Shown: positions 48,601 through 57,155, numbered from the stretch's first letter. The stretch is 64,000 nt of DNA from Flagellimonas pacifica (GCF_900215465.1 NZ_OBEH01000004.1:62001-126000); one strand, 5' to 3'. Numbers and translations: made by a program. Notes: a model not told the origin generated them from the sequence alone.

Positions 48601-48629
48601 TAGAAATCAATTGGTTACAATTAATAACT

Positions 48630-48637
48630 CAAATATA
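48630..48637 (-). promoter_or_regulatory. -7 promoter element of the dcw operon
   Basis: On the minus strand it reads TATATTTG, an exact TAnnTTTG element, 29 bp before the mraZ ATG. The MraZ-box array sits immediately upstream, over the expected -33 region. Confidence 0.65.
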
Positions 48638-48646
48638 TAGATTTTA

Positions 48647-48694
48647 TTTCCACATTTCTCCACTTAACATCACTTTTGTTAATAAATTCTCCAC
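48647..48694 (-). promoter_or_regulatory. MraZ-box operator array
   Basis: On the minus strand GTGGAGA, GTGATG, GTGGAGA and GTGGAAA start at 48694, 48673, 48663 and 48653. The last three are exactly 10 bp apart and the first is 21 bp before the second. Characterised MraZ operators are direct repeats (TGGGN in E. coli) with 10-bp spacing, so this fits an autoregulatory site. Confidence 0.7.
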
Positions 48695-48829
48695 TTTTAA
48701 AAGAAAATCAAGTTTTCAATAAAAAATCAATCATATTTATATGAAAGCTTCTGAAATGATTTTGAGAAGCGTAAAAAAGACTTGGCTTCCCAATCCAAAA
48801 AACCTAAAATCCGTGTAACATGAATTGCC

Positions 48830-48837
48830 TATATTTG
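48830..48837 (+). promoter_or_regulatory. -7 promoter element for the hydrolase gene
   Basis: TATATTTG matches TAnnTTTG and lies 26 bp before the ATG at 48864. No clear -33 element was seen. Confidence 0.55.
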
Positions 48838-48863
48838 CCCTTCTTAGGACCAACTAACTTTAG

Positions 48864-49628
48864 ATGGAAGAGCATATAATCGAGGAAGGTAAATACCGAT
48901 ATATTGAAATGGGAGAAGGCACTCCCATGATTATATTACACGGACTAATGGGAGGGCTTAGCAACTTTCAGGGAGTATCCGAGTATTTTCCATCCAAGGG
49001 ATATCAAATTCTTATTCCAGAGCTTCCTATTTATGATATGCCCATGTTGAAAACAACGGTCAAGAATTTTGCCAAGTTTTTAGAAGGGTTTATCGAATTC
49101 AAAGGTCTTAAGGATGTCATTCTATTGGGCAACTCACTTGGCGGGCATATTGGATTGTTACATACCAAAATGTTTCCAGAAATGGTAAAAGCACTGGTTA
49201 TTACAGGTAGTTCTGGGCTTTATGAAAGTGCCATGGGTGATGGCTATCCTAAACGCGGGGATTATGAGTTCATAAAGAAAAAGGCCCAAGATGTTTTCTA
49301 TGACCCAGAAGTTGCAACCAAAGAAATTGTAGACGAGGTTTTTGCCACTGTAAATGATCGTATGAAATTAGTAAAGACATTGGCCATTGCAAAAAGCGCT
49401 ATACGACACAATATGTCCAAGGATTTACCACATATGAATACCCCGACTTGTATTATTTGGGGTGAAAATGATACGGTGACCCCTCCAAATGTGGCTAAAG
49501 AGTTCCATGAATTGCTTCCAGATTCTGATTTGTTTTGGATAGAAAAATGCGGTCATGCGCCAATGATGGAACACCCAGAAGATTTTAACAGGGTTCTTGA
49601 AGCCTGGCTCAACAAGCGGAATTTCTAA
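48864..49628 (+). CDS. Alpha/beta hydrolase
   Basis: This 254-residue cytoplasmic alpha/beta-hydrolase has an HGLMGG oxyanion-type turn (about 25-30), the nucleophile elbow GNSLGGH (Ser about residue 92), a late Asp in CIIWGENDTVTPP and His in EKCGHAPMMEHPE. These supply the catalytic triad. The substrate is unknown. The spacing of 3 bp to engB suggests an operon, and the pair is divergent from the mraZ operon. Confidence 0.9.
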   Translation: MEEHIIEEGKYRYIEMGEGTPMIILHGLMGGLSNFQGVSEYFPSKGYQILIPELPIYDMPMLKTTVKNFAKFLEGFIEFKGLKDVILLGNSLGGHIGLLHTKMFPEMVKALVITGSSGLYESAMGDGYPKRGDYEFIKKKAQDVFYDPEVATKEIVDEVFATVNDRMKLVKTLAIAKSAIRHNMSKDLPHMNTPTCIIWGENDTVTPPNVAKEFHELLPDSDLFWIEKCGHAPMMEHPEDFNRVLEAWLNKRNF

Positions 49629-49631
49629 ATC

Positions 49632-50246
49632 ATGAAAATTACTTCGGCTGAATTTATAATGAGCAATTCCAATGTTGCCAAATGTCCTAGCGAACCCTTA
49701 CCTGAATACGCATTCATTGGGCGTTCAAATGTTGGAAAATCCTCATTGATCAATATGTTGATGGAGCGAAAAGGATTGGCCAAAACTTCTGGTCGACCAG
49801 GAAAAACTCAGCTTATTAATCATTTTAAGATCAACAAGAATTGGTTTTTGGTGGATTTACCAGGGTATGGTTATGCTCGGGTATCTAAAAAAGACAAAAA
49901 GGTTTTTCAAAAATATATTACTGAATATTTCCAAGAACGAAATCAATTGGTCTGCGGCTTTGTACTTGTTGATATTAGACATGATCCCCAACCGGTGGAT
50001 TTGGAGTTTATGGAATGGTTGGGAACCAACCAAGTCCCATTTGCCATAATTTTTACCAAAGCGGATAAACTAAAACCTGCCGTAATTGAAAAGCAGGCCA
50101 ATGCTTATTTGCGAAAATTGCTAAAAGGTGCTTGGGAAGAAACACCTCCACATTTTATCACCTCATCAACCAGTCGAATAGGAAGGGATGAATTGCTCAA
50201 TTATATTCAGGACATCAATACTGAATTTTTTTCTTCTCAATCTTAA
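49632..50246 (+). CDS. engB: Ribosome biogenesis GTP-binding protein EngB/YsxC/YihA
   Basis: This 204-residue GTPase has G1 GRSNVGKSS, the G2/switch region TSGRPGKTQ, G3 LVDLPGYG, G4 TKADKL and a G5-like TSSTSRIG. EngB proteins are needed for large ribosomal subunit maturation. It follows the hydrolase by 3 bp. The length is normal. Confidence 0.96.
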   Translation: MKITSAEFIMSNSNVAKCPSEPLPEYAFIGRSNVGKSSLINMLMERKGLAKTSGRPGKTQLINHFKINKNWFLVDLPGYGYARVSKKDKKVFQKYITEYFQERNQLVCGFVLVDIRHDPQPVDLEFMEWLGTNQVPFAIIFTKADKLKPAVIEKQANAYLRKLLKGAWEETPPHFITSSTSRIGRDELLNYIQDINTEFFSSQS

Positions 50247-50259
50247 TTCGATAAGGGCA

Positions 50260-50655
50260 TTATTTAATTCTCTCTTTGACCAACCGTATCAGTTCTTGCG
50301 ATGTCTTCAAATGATTCAATTCTTCGGTGGAAATAAAAACCTCCAATCCTCCAGCGCTTTCTAAAAATACAATTGGAAAGGTAGATTTGTTCATCGATTC
50401 TGACACATACTCCTTGGTAAATTCATCTTTGTGCAGAAATACCATCTCATATTGACTTTCCTTTCTGAATTTTTTCCAGGCCTTATTTTCCGAAACAACT
50501 CCAAAAGTAACATCACAAAGACTACATTCATATATAGAGGGGCTAAAGACCTTGTGCATGCTATCCAGAATAGCATTACGAATTCCAGAATTGGCGTTAT
50601 AAACGAAAAGTAATTTTTGAAAATCTTTCCTAATCACAATTTTATCTTTCCCCAA
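50260..50655 (-). CDS. Conserved hypothetical protein, possible thioredoxin-like fold
   Basis: This 131-residue protein was not recognised. It begins with a strand KLLFVYNA, then SGIRNAILDSMHKV, a CxxC in IYECSLCDVTFG (near residue 60), and FPIVFLESAGG, which could be a cis-Pro turn. That order loosely recalls a thioredoxin fold, but the CxxC is not at the usual helix start. It has no signal peptide. It is convergent with engB. Function unknown. Confidence 0.65.
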   Translation of the reverse strand: MGKDKIVIRKDFQKLLFVYNANSGIRNAILDSMHKVFSPSIYECSLCDVTFGVVSENKAWKKFRKESQYEMVFLHKDEFTKEYVSESMNKSTFPIVFLESAGGLEVFISTEELNHLKTSQELIRLVKERIK

Positions 50656-50814
50656 TATTTGTCATACAATGGGATCAAACTTTACACGTACAGGTTAAAT
50701 ATCAACTCAAACACCATATCTTTTATTCCATAACGTAGTTTAATCAATTGACACATTAATACTCTTTTTATTTTATATTCCTTTATATATTGAAAACCTA
50801 TCAATGTAGCAACA

Positions 50815-51312
50815 ATGGAAAACCAAACCAATCAGTTTACTCCAAATAAATTTATGAAAACCTTGTCCATTATCCATTTGGGCTTGATTTCTTGGCCAAC
50901 GATTGTTGCAGTAATTGTTTACCTCAACACCCAAAGTGCAAGCTTCAATTTTGCGGATACAGATAATATGTTCTTGGTAGTGGTTCCTATTTTTGCATTG
51001 TCCAGTGTTTTCTTAGGCGATTTTATTTTCAAACAGTCCATTAAGAATATTCCCAGAACCAGCAGCTTAAAACAGAAGTTAACACGGTTTCAAACCGCAT
51101 CCATTATTAAATACGGCTTAATAGAAGCAGCCGCATTTTTTGGGGTCATTGGATACTACATGACCAACAATCTTGCTTTTTTAATGATTTCGGTAATCCT
51201 GATACTTTATTTCTTTATGCTTAGGCCAACAAAAGAAAAAATAATGCGTGTATTAAACTTAAAAGGGAGTGACAGAGATCAATTTAACAGGCCCAATCAG
51301 CCTTTGGAGTAA
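50815..51312 (+). CDS. Hypothetical membrane protein with four helices
   Basis: This 165-residue protein has four hydrophobic segments (about 16-40, 54-78, 101-122 and 125-142) and a basic C-terminal tail. It is not a family I can name. It is convergent with gldC, with only 6 bp between stops. Role unknown. Confidence 0.75.
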   Translation: MENQTNQFTPNKFMKTLSIIHLGLISWPTIVAVIVYLNTQSASFNFADTDNMFLVVVPIFALSSVFLGDFIFKQSIKNIPRTSSLKQKLTRFQTASIIKYGLIEAAAFFGVIGYYMTNNLAFLMISVILILYFFMLRPTKEKIMRVLNLKGSDRDQFNRPNQPLE

Positions 51313-51318
51313 AGGCTA

Positions 51319-51651
51319 TTATTTAAGCTCGAGTTTTTCAGCAAAGTAATCGCAAAAATCTTTCATGGTGGCGGTCATTTTTTCATCTTGGGTCGCTTTC
51401 ATAAATGTATCAGCCATGGTAACCAAAGTCTGATGAAAAAAGATTTTCATCTCATCTACGGGCATATCCTTGGTCCAAAGGTCTATTTTTAGTGATTCTC
51501 TACTTTTGCTATCCCAAACGGAAAGCATCATTGCTTTAGCCTCTTCATTTTCAATTCCGCCATCCTGGGCAGACCAATTTAGTTCTTCAGGAACCCTGTT
51601 CTCATCAAGACCCACTGTTAGTTTTATTTCAGAAGTATGTTTTACCGCCAT
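51319..51651 (-). CDS. gldC: Gliding motility protein GldC
   Basis: This 110-residue soluble protein matches GldC of gliding Bacteroidota: HTSEIKLTVGLDENRVPEEL at the start, then WSAQDGG and FCDYFAEKLELK at the end. Its gene directly abuts gldB, as in Flavobacterium. GldC supports gliding but is less essential than GldB. No signal peptide is visible. Confidence 0.93.
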   Translation of the reverse strand: MAVKHTSEIKLTVGLDENRVPEELNWSAQDGGIENEEAKAMMLSVWDSKSRESLKIDLWTKDMPVDEMKIFFHQTLVTMADTFMKATQDEKMTATMKDFCDYFAEKLELK

Positions 51652-52641
51652 CTATTTTTTTGGTTTGTAGTTTGATTTTTTAAAAATTTCATCCGCAGAT
51701 ATATTTAAAAGTTGCTCAAGGGCAATATCATTTTTCTCCATAAAGCTTCTTACAATCTGCCACCCCATGTATCTTCCTAACCGCCCTGGAGACTCACTAT
51801 CCAATTCCAATTGAAATTTTGAAAAGGGAGCAGGGTCTAAAAATCTTCTGTCCAACTTTGAATCTGTACTGTATAGCAATTCACCTTCCACAAAATACCT
51901 CCATATTTGCTCTTCATTAGTCTGTGCCCACTCCATTTCTTCACTTGTATACCCTATCTTCTGGGCATCTAATGTATAAGGGAGAATTTTATCCTTTAAA
52001 TAGAGTTCTTTACCATAATATATGATTCGTGACAAAAAGGAACGATTTTTTGGATATTTTATAACCTTCTTGGCGAAAGCACTGGCAACGTCTGAGGTCA
52101 AGTACTGTTTATCCAATCCCTTGGCTATATATCGCTGTATGCTACGGTAGAAGTGATGATCCTTGCCCAAATAATTGTCCAACCCTAATAACAAAAGTGA
52201 ATCTGTAAGAATAACTCGATCATTATAGCGAACATCCGAAGTTATAGTTATTACCTCTGGTAATTTGAATTTTGGAAAATAATAAACAATGTGCTGGAAA
52301 AGAGATTCCAAATCTTCTGTCTCTTTTTTAAAGTCCCCGAAAGTTTTGTCCACTTCACCGGATAATTGCAATTGAATGGTATCCTCTAATTTCGCAATCC
52401 AAATACTGTCCGCAAACTGTTCTGGAAACAAAAAGGGGTACTTCTCTTTTAGGTTTGGAATATCGTTTGGTCCTGCCTGAGCAAACTCGCGATCAAAACG
52501 CAATACGGAAAAATCAACTTGAACCTTAGAAATATCCTCTACAGTCTTATCTTCTTCCTTACAGCCAAAGAACAATAACAGCACCAATAAAATAGCACTA
52601 CAGAATACACATTGACCAAAGTATTTCAACAACCTTTTCAT
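51652..52641 (-). CDS. gldB: Gliding motility lipoprotein GldB
   Basis: With the ATG at 52641 the protein has 329 residues and a proper lipoprotein signal (lipobox LFFG-C27). The longer frame up to 52710 would overlap nadE and hide this signal, so it is rejected. A TACCTTTG promoter element 34 bp upstream agrees with the shorter start. The body contains FDREFAQAG and FGDFKKETEDLESLFQHI. GldB is required for gliding and T9SS function. gldC follows with no gap. Confidence 0.93.
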   Translation of the reverse strand: MKRLLKYFGQCVFCSAILLVLLLFFGCKEEDKTVEDISKVQVDFSVLRFDREFAQAGPNDIPNLKEKYPFLFPEQFADSIWIAKLEDTIQLQLSGEVDKTFGDFKKETEDLESLFQHIVYYFPKFKLPEVITITSDVRYNDRVILTDSLLLLGLDNYLGKDHHFYRSIQRYIAKGLDKQYLTSDVASAFAKKVIKYPKNRSFLSRIIYYGKELYLKDKILPYTLDAQKIGYTSEEMEWAQTNEEQIWRYFVEGELLYSTDSKLDRRFLDPAPFSKFQLELDSESPGRLGRYMGWQIVRSFMEKNDIALEQLLNISADEIFKKSNYKPKK

Positions 52642-52674
52642 TTTTAAGGCAACAGCGTTTAAATTTACCGGGCA

Positions 52675-52682
52675 CAAAGGTA
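52675..52682 (-). promoter_or_regulatory. -7 promoter element for gldBC
   Basis: On the minus strand it reads TACCTTTG (TAnnTTTG), 33 bp before the gldB ATG. It lies within 18 bp of the nadE ATG on the other strand. No good -33 TTG was found. Confidence 0.5.
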
Positions 52683-52699
52683 ATTTATTGAATCTAAAA

Positions 52700-53524
52700 A
52701 TGTATGACATGCAAACCGAAAAGGTAATAGAACATATTGTAAAATGGTTAAAGGACTATGCAACCAATGCAAAATGCAAAGGATTTGTGATAGGTATTTC
52801 TGGAGGAATAGATTCCGCAGTCACCTCTACACTTTGTGCTAAAACTGGATTGGACCTTTTATGTTTGGAAATGCCCATACATCAAGGAACAAAACAAGTA
52901 ACCCGGGCAGATAAACATATTGACTGGCTAACCAAGAATTTTACAAGTGTTAATAGACAGTTAGTGAATCTAACACCGGTCTTTGATAGCTTGGTAGCTG
53001 CTTTCCCAAAAGTTGAAAATGAAGAAGAACGCTTTATGTCCCTTGCCAACACAAGAGCTAGACTAAGAATGACAACCTTGTACTATTTTGCTGCATTAGA
53101 AGGATATCTGGTTGCCGGAACCGGGAACAAGGTTGAGGATTTTGGCGTGGGGTTTTACACTAAATATGGTGATGGCGGTGTGGACCTAAGTCCAATTGCT
53201 GACCTTTTAAAAACCGAAGTTTATGAAATAGGAAGAGTACTAGGAATTAATCAAGATATTATGGATGCCGCTCCCACTGATGGGCTTTGGGGCGACAGTA
53301 GAACAGACGAAGATCAAATAGGAGCCTCTTATCCAGAACTTGAATGGGCCATGGAAATGGATGCTCAAAACAAAATTATTGATGATTTTTCTTACAGAAA
53401 AAGAGAAGTATTCGGTATATACAAAAAGTTTAATACTTCTAACAGACATAAGATGATTCCTATACCCATTTGTGAAATTCCCACTCACCTAAAACGACCT
53501 TTTAACCCAAAAAACCCAGCTTAA
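52700..53524 (+). CDS. nadE: NH3-dependent NAD+ synthetase
   Basis: With the ATG at 52700 it has 274 residues; a further ATG at 52709 and an upstream TTG at 52688 are alternatives. The N-type ATP-pyrophosphatase loop GISGGIDSAVTS (about 27-38), TGNKVEDFGVGFYTKYGDGG and DLSPIADLLKTEVYE are all NadE signatures. It amidates nicotinate adenine dinucleotide to NAD using ammonia; the glutaminase domain is absent. It is divergent from gldB, as in many Flavobacteria. Confidence 0.96.
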   Translation: MYDMQTEKVIEHIVKWLKDYATNAKCKGFVIGISGGIDSAVTSTLCAKTGLDLLCLEMPIHQGTKQVTRADKHIDWLTKNFTSVNRQLVNLTPVFDSLVAAFPKVENEEERFMSLANTRARLRMTTLYYFAALEGYLVAGTGNKVEDFGVGFYTKYGDGGVDLSPIADLLKTEVYEIGRVLGINQDIMDAAPTDGLWGDSRTDEDQIGASYPELEWAMEMDAQNKIIDDFSYRKREVFGIYKKFNTSNRHKMIPIPICEIPTHLKRPFNPKNPA

Positions 53525-53531
53525 AACGAAA

Positions 53532-53556
53532 AAAACCCCAGAAATTCTGTGGTTTT
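53532..53556. terminator. Hairpin after nadE
   Basis: AAAACCCCAG pairs with CTGTGGTTTT (one mismatch) around a 5-nt loop, eight bases after the nadE stop. The U tract is short. Confidence 0.65.
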
Positions 53557-53651
53557 AAGAAAAAAATTACAGTTTTACGTCACTAAATCGTTAACTTGCT
53601 AGCCGCGCCACGTAAGTAATTAAGTACTAAACAGAATTAAACTCAAACCAA

Positions 53652-54281
53652 ATGATAAAAGTATTAATAGCTGACAATCACCCCATCGTTAGACTGGGCA
53701 TTAAGCAGGTGCTCGAGTCAAGTTCAGATATTGAAGTCATTGCCGATGTTTCAACGACATCTGAACTATTTGAAGCACTTGAAAAAGTTACCCCAGACGT
53801 AGTAATGCTTGAAATGGATATTCCTGAAATTAACGGGATAGCCACTTTAAGAAAATTGAAACAAGAGTTCCCCAACGTTAAATCTTTAATGTACAGTGGG
53901 CAATCTGAAGATGTTTATGCTTTGAGCACCATTCGTGCAGGAGCATTTGGATACCTATCCAAAACAGCAGATTTGGATTATGTAATTACCGCCGTTAGAA
54001 AAGTTAGCGAAGGTAACATGTTTATCACCAACGAATTGGCCCAGCGCCTTGCCTTTGATGAAGGAACTCAAAAGCCGAGAAGATTCTTTAGAAAATTATC
54101 CTCAAGAGAGGTAGAAGTTCTGAAGCTTTTAGCTAGTGGAAAAAGAAACAAAGAGGTTGCTGAAGGGTTAAACTTGAATGAGAAAACCGTAAGCACCTAT
54201 AAGGCACGTTTAATGAAAAAATTGAATGTGGATAACTTGGTAGATTTATTGCAGCAAGCGAAAGCTTTGGAGCTCTATTAA
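53652..54281 (+). CDS. Atypical NarL/FixJ-type response regulator
   Basis: This 209-residue protein has an N-terminal receiver fold and a C-terminal LuxR-type HTH (about 145-205, LSSREVEVLKLLASGKRNKEV and VSTYKARLMKKLNV). In the receiver the usual phospho-acceptor Asp is Glu54 (VMLEMDIPEING; codon GAA at 53811-53813). The paired acidic site DD is D8-N9 in ADNHP, while the Ser near strand 4 and Lys105 (YLSKT) remain. It is therefore unlikely to be phosphorylated in the normal way, and Glu may mimic the active state. No kinase is encoded nearby. The target genes are unknown. Confidence 0.93.
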   Translation: MIKVLIADNHPIVRLGIKQVLESSSDIEVIADVSTTSELFEALEKVTPDVVMLEMDIPEINGIATLRKLKQEFPNVKSLMYSGQSEDVYALSTIRAGAFGYLSKTADLDYVITAVRKVSEGNMFITNELAQRLAFDEGTQKPRRFFRKLSSREVEVLKLLASGKRNKEVAEGLNLNEKTVSTYKARLMKKLNVDNLVDLLQQAKALELY

Positions 54282-54302
54282 AATAACCAGTACAAACTAT
54301 TG

Positions 54303-54335
54303 AAAATCCCGGACATATTAATTGTTCGGGATTTT
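54303..54335. terminator. Bidirectional terminator between the regulator and dnaG
   Basis: AAAATCCCGGACA pairs with TGTTCGGGATTTT (one G-U) across a 7-nt loop, with U-rich flanks on both sides. It separates two convergent genes. Confidence 0.9.
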
Positions 54336-54339
54336 TATT

Positions 54340-56313
54340 TTAGGATAACACCCTATTCAATTTGGCATTCAACAATTTGTTCAACTGCAGATAATTCACA
54401 ATTTCCTCCAATACTTCAGAATTATCACCATTGTTCCCCTCCGTTCCTTTCTGAAGTTTGTGAATTCGGTTTTTAATTAAATTACAACGTAGCGTTAGTA
54501 TGGTCTCGCCCACCAATTGCGCTACCCCCTGTCCTTTTTCCTTAGGATAAATATCTTTTCGTTCCCAATCATGAAGTACATGGCGTTCTTCTTCCATCAA
54601 AATAGAAGACACCTCATTGACCATTTCCTGTTCCAAATTCGCTAAAAAAGTATTTACCGCAAAGTCCTCACTTTCATTCAAACCCTCAATAAGCTTATAA
54701 TAAATGGTCTTAAAATGTTCATTGGTCAATTCAATCTCGTCTTCCTGAAGGTCCAGGTATACTTTTTCATACACTTTGACCTCAACAATCTCCGGTTCCA
54801 ATACTAAATCTCCTTCTTCATTTTCTTTTAATACCAAATCTTCAAACTCTTGTTTTTGGTCTCCGTACAACAGCAGCATTTCAATGATTTTTCGTTCCAG
54901 TTCATACTGCACATCAACCTTTTCAACTGGCTGTTCATTTTTTACAACCTCAAAGGCTTTTTGTTCTTGCTTTTGTTTTTTGGCGGCATCGGCAAAACCT
55001 TTTTTATCAATTTGTGCCAGCGTATTATAGAGCACCTCTTCTGAAATCTGCATCATTTTGGCACATTCCTGAATGTAAATCTCTTTTTTAATACGATCTG
55101 GGATCTTGCTGATGCTATTTACAATATCTCTAACGGTATCTGCTCTCTTTATAGGATCATTGGCGGCTTCTTTGGCCAAAAGTGAAGTTTTGAACTGAAT
55201 AAAATCCATGGAATTCTCTTCCAAATAGAGTACCAAGTCTTCATAGGTATTGTTTTTGGCAAAACTATCTGGATCCTCTCCCTCTGGAAAAGTGCACACC
55301 TTAACATTCATTCCCTGCTCCAGAATAAGATCTATTCCACGCAATGATGCTCGTAAACCAGCTGCATCTCCATCAAAAAGCACGGTGATGTTCTTTGTTA
55401 GTCTATTGATGAGTCTAATCTGTTCTGGAGTCAATGCTGTTCCACTGGAAGCCACTACATTTTGTACACCGCTTTGATAAAACTGGATAACATCAGTATA
55501 GCCTTCCACCAAATAACAATTATCTTCCTTGGCAATGGCTTGTTTGGCATAGTAGATTCCATAAAGCACCTTGCTCTTATGGTAAATATCACTTTCCGGT
55601 GAGTTTAAGTATTTGGCAGCTTTTTTATCATTTGTCAAGATTCTTCCACCAAAACCCAGCACTCTACCACTCATAGAATGGATTGGAAATAGTACTCGGC
55701 CCTTAAAACGATCAAATTTCCTGGACTCTCCTCCCGTTTGTTCTTTAACAATGGTCAAACCGGTTTTCTCTAAAAACTCAAGTTGGTAACCATTGTCCAA
55801 TGCATTTTTGGTGAAAGCTTCCCATTCATCTAAGGCATAGCCCAAACCAAACTTTTTTATGGTTTCATCAGTAAAGCCGCGTTCTTTAAAATAAGTGAGA
55901 CCTATTGCTTTGCCAGGTTCGGAATCCCAAAGTGTTTCAGTAAAGTATTTTTGAGCATGTTCAGATACCAAATACATGCTCTCCCTTTCATTTGCCTGCT
56001 CCTTTTGCTCATTGGTTTGCTCCGTCTCCTCAATCTCAATATTGTACTTCTTGGCCAAATATTTTATAGCTTCCGGGTAGGTAAAATGCTCATGTTCCAT
56101 TAAAAAAGCCACCACATTACCCCCCTTTCCGCTACTAAAGTCCTTCCAAATCTGTTTTACCGGAGATACCATAAAACTGGGAGTACGCTCATCAGAAAAT
56201 GGGCTCAGCCCCTTAAAATTGGAACCAGCTTTTTTTAACTGCACAAAATCACCAATCACCTCCTCCAATCGGGCAGTTTCGTATACTTGATCTATGGTTG
56301 TTTTTGAAATCAA
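54340..56313 (-). CDS. dnaG: DNA primase with zinc ligands lost
   Basis: This 657-residue primase makes RNA primers at the replication fork. The N-terminal CHC2-type domain is present by alignment, but its ligands are gone: the usual CCPFH reads LSPFS (36-40) and HCFGCG reads KDFSSG (57-62). The catalytic core and TOPRIM are intact (FDRFKGRVLFPIHSMSGRVLGFGGR, LVEGYTDVIQ, ITVLFDGDAAGLRAS). The C-terminal half is long and Glu-rich and should contact DnaB. The start is TTG at 56313; upstream the frame closes within four codons, so no ATG start is available. Confidence 0.95.
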   Translation of the reverse strand: MISKTTIDQVYETARLEEVIGDFVQLKKAGSNFKGLSPFSDERTPSFMVSPVKQIWKDFSSGKGGNVVAFLMEHEHFTYPEAIKYLAKKYNIEIEETEQTNEQKEQANERESMYLVSEHAQKYFTETLWDSEPGKAIGLTYFKERGFTDETIKKFGLGYALDEWEAFTKNALDNGYQLEFLEKTGLTIVKEQTGGESRKFDRFKGRVLFPIHSMSGRVLGFGGRILTNDKKAAKYLNSPESDIYHKSKVLYGIYYAKQAIAKEDNCYLVEGYTDVIQFYQSGVQNVVASSGTALTPEQIRLINRLTKNITVLFDGDAAGLRASLRGIDLILEQGMNVKVCTFPEGEDPDSFAKNNTYEDLVLYLEENSMDFIQFKTSLLAKEAANDPIKRADTVRDIVNSISKIPDRIKKEIYIQECAKMMQISEEVLYNTLAQIDKKGFADAAKKQKQEQKAFEVVKNEQPVEKVDVQYELERKIIEMLLLYGDQKQEFEDLVLKENEEGDLVLEPEIVEVKVYEKVYLDLQEDEIELTNEHFKTIYYKLIEGLNESEDFAVNTFLANLEQEMVNEVSSILMEEERHVLHDWERKDIYPKEKGQGVAQLVGETILTLRCNLIKNRIHKLQKGTEGNNGDNSEVLEEIVNYLQLNKLLNAKLNRVLS

Positions 56314-56482
56314 TGCAATGCTTTAAAATAGCCTTTAAAGGTAACTAAAAAACGAAATTTAAGGAAGTAACCGTTTAACACTCAAATGTAAAAAGAGAAG
56401 TTCATAATGTTAGGGCCGAACATAACTAAAATCTTTGGTACAAAGCTTGATATTAATACTACAGTCATACTTAACAAACAAC

Positions 56483-56818
56483 ATGAAAAGAGCGCTCTCA
56501 TTAATAACAACATTATTTCTTGCATACACTATTAACGCACAAAAAATTTATTCTACTGATAGAGATTACAAAGCTGATATTAAAGTATATGTTGTTGATA
56601 GAGCGTACAAAGCCCATCTCTTGGTGTACAAAGTGGATGCCGAATACAAAGCCAAGGAAAATGAAGGCAAATGGTATTTTACGGATGTTGATTATAAGGC
56701 TCAAAAGAAAATTTATTTTGTTGATGCCGATTACAAAGCGGATTTAAAAATCCATTTTGTAGACTCAGATTACAAATCTGGCTGGAGAGATAAATCAAAA
56801 CAATATTTGTTGTATTAG
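56483..56818 (+). CDS. Small secreted protein with 13-residue YKA repeats (DUF6150-like)
   Basis: Using the ATG at 56483, which gives a clean signal peptide (ending TINAQ), the protein has 111 residues. The mature part is six imperfect repeats of about 13 residues, each with Tyr-Lys-Ala followed by a hydrophobic strand and VDxD (YKADIKVYVVDRA, YKAHLLVYKVDAE, YKAQKKIYFVDAD, YKADLKIHFVDSD). It likely forms a small periplasmic or extracellular beta structure. Such repeats recall DUF6150; function is not known. No obvious partner is nearby. Confidence 0.8.
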   Translation: MKRALSLITTLFLAYTINAQKIYSTDRDYKADIKVYVVDRAYKAHLLVYKVDAEYKAKENEGKWYFTDVDYKAQKKIYFVDADYKADLKIHFVDSDYKSGWRDKSKQYLLY

Positions 56819-56877
56819 ATTTAAATTGACACCATTCTACACGATATTTTCTGGAAGAACATTAATTTTGCGTTGTT

Positions 56878-57114
56878 ATGATTCTCTTCTTCGGCACACG
56901 ACCTGGTAAAAAAGAAACCAAAACATTACATAATGTTTCATGCCCACATTGTTCCCAAACAGGAACACTGACCGCTGTTTCACAGTCCAATTATGTACAT
57001 CTTTTCTGGATTCCCATTTTCAAGTTGAATACAGCGCGATTTGCGGAGTGCTCCCACTGCAAAAAGGTGTATTATAGAGAAGAATTTACTGCAGAAATTG
57101 AAAAAGCTTTCTAG
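56878..57114 (+). CDS. Zinc-ribbon domain protein
   Basis: This 78-residue protein has two CxxC knuckles (CPHC near residue 22 and CSHC near 59) flanking an aromatic strand (VHLFWIPIFKLN). It fits small zinc-ribbon proteins and has no signal peptide or helix-turn-helix. A role in nucleic-acid or protein binding is possible but unknown. Confidence 0.8.
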   Translation: MILFFGTRPGKKETKTLHNVSCPHCSQTGTLTAVSQSNYVHLFWIPIFKLNTARFAECSHCKKVYYREEFTAEIEKAF

Positions 57115-57155
57115 CACATTTCACTTTCAACAACAACATTTAGGCTATTGAAGTT

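Noticed and set aside
52642..52710. Longer GldB start at 52710
   Set aside because: It would overlap nadE and bury the lipoprotein signal.
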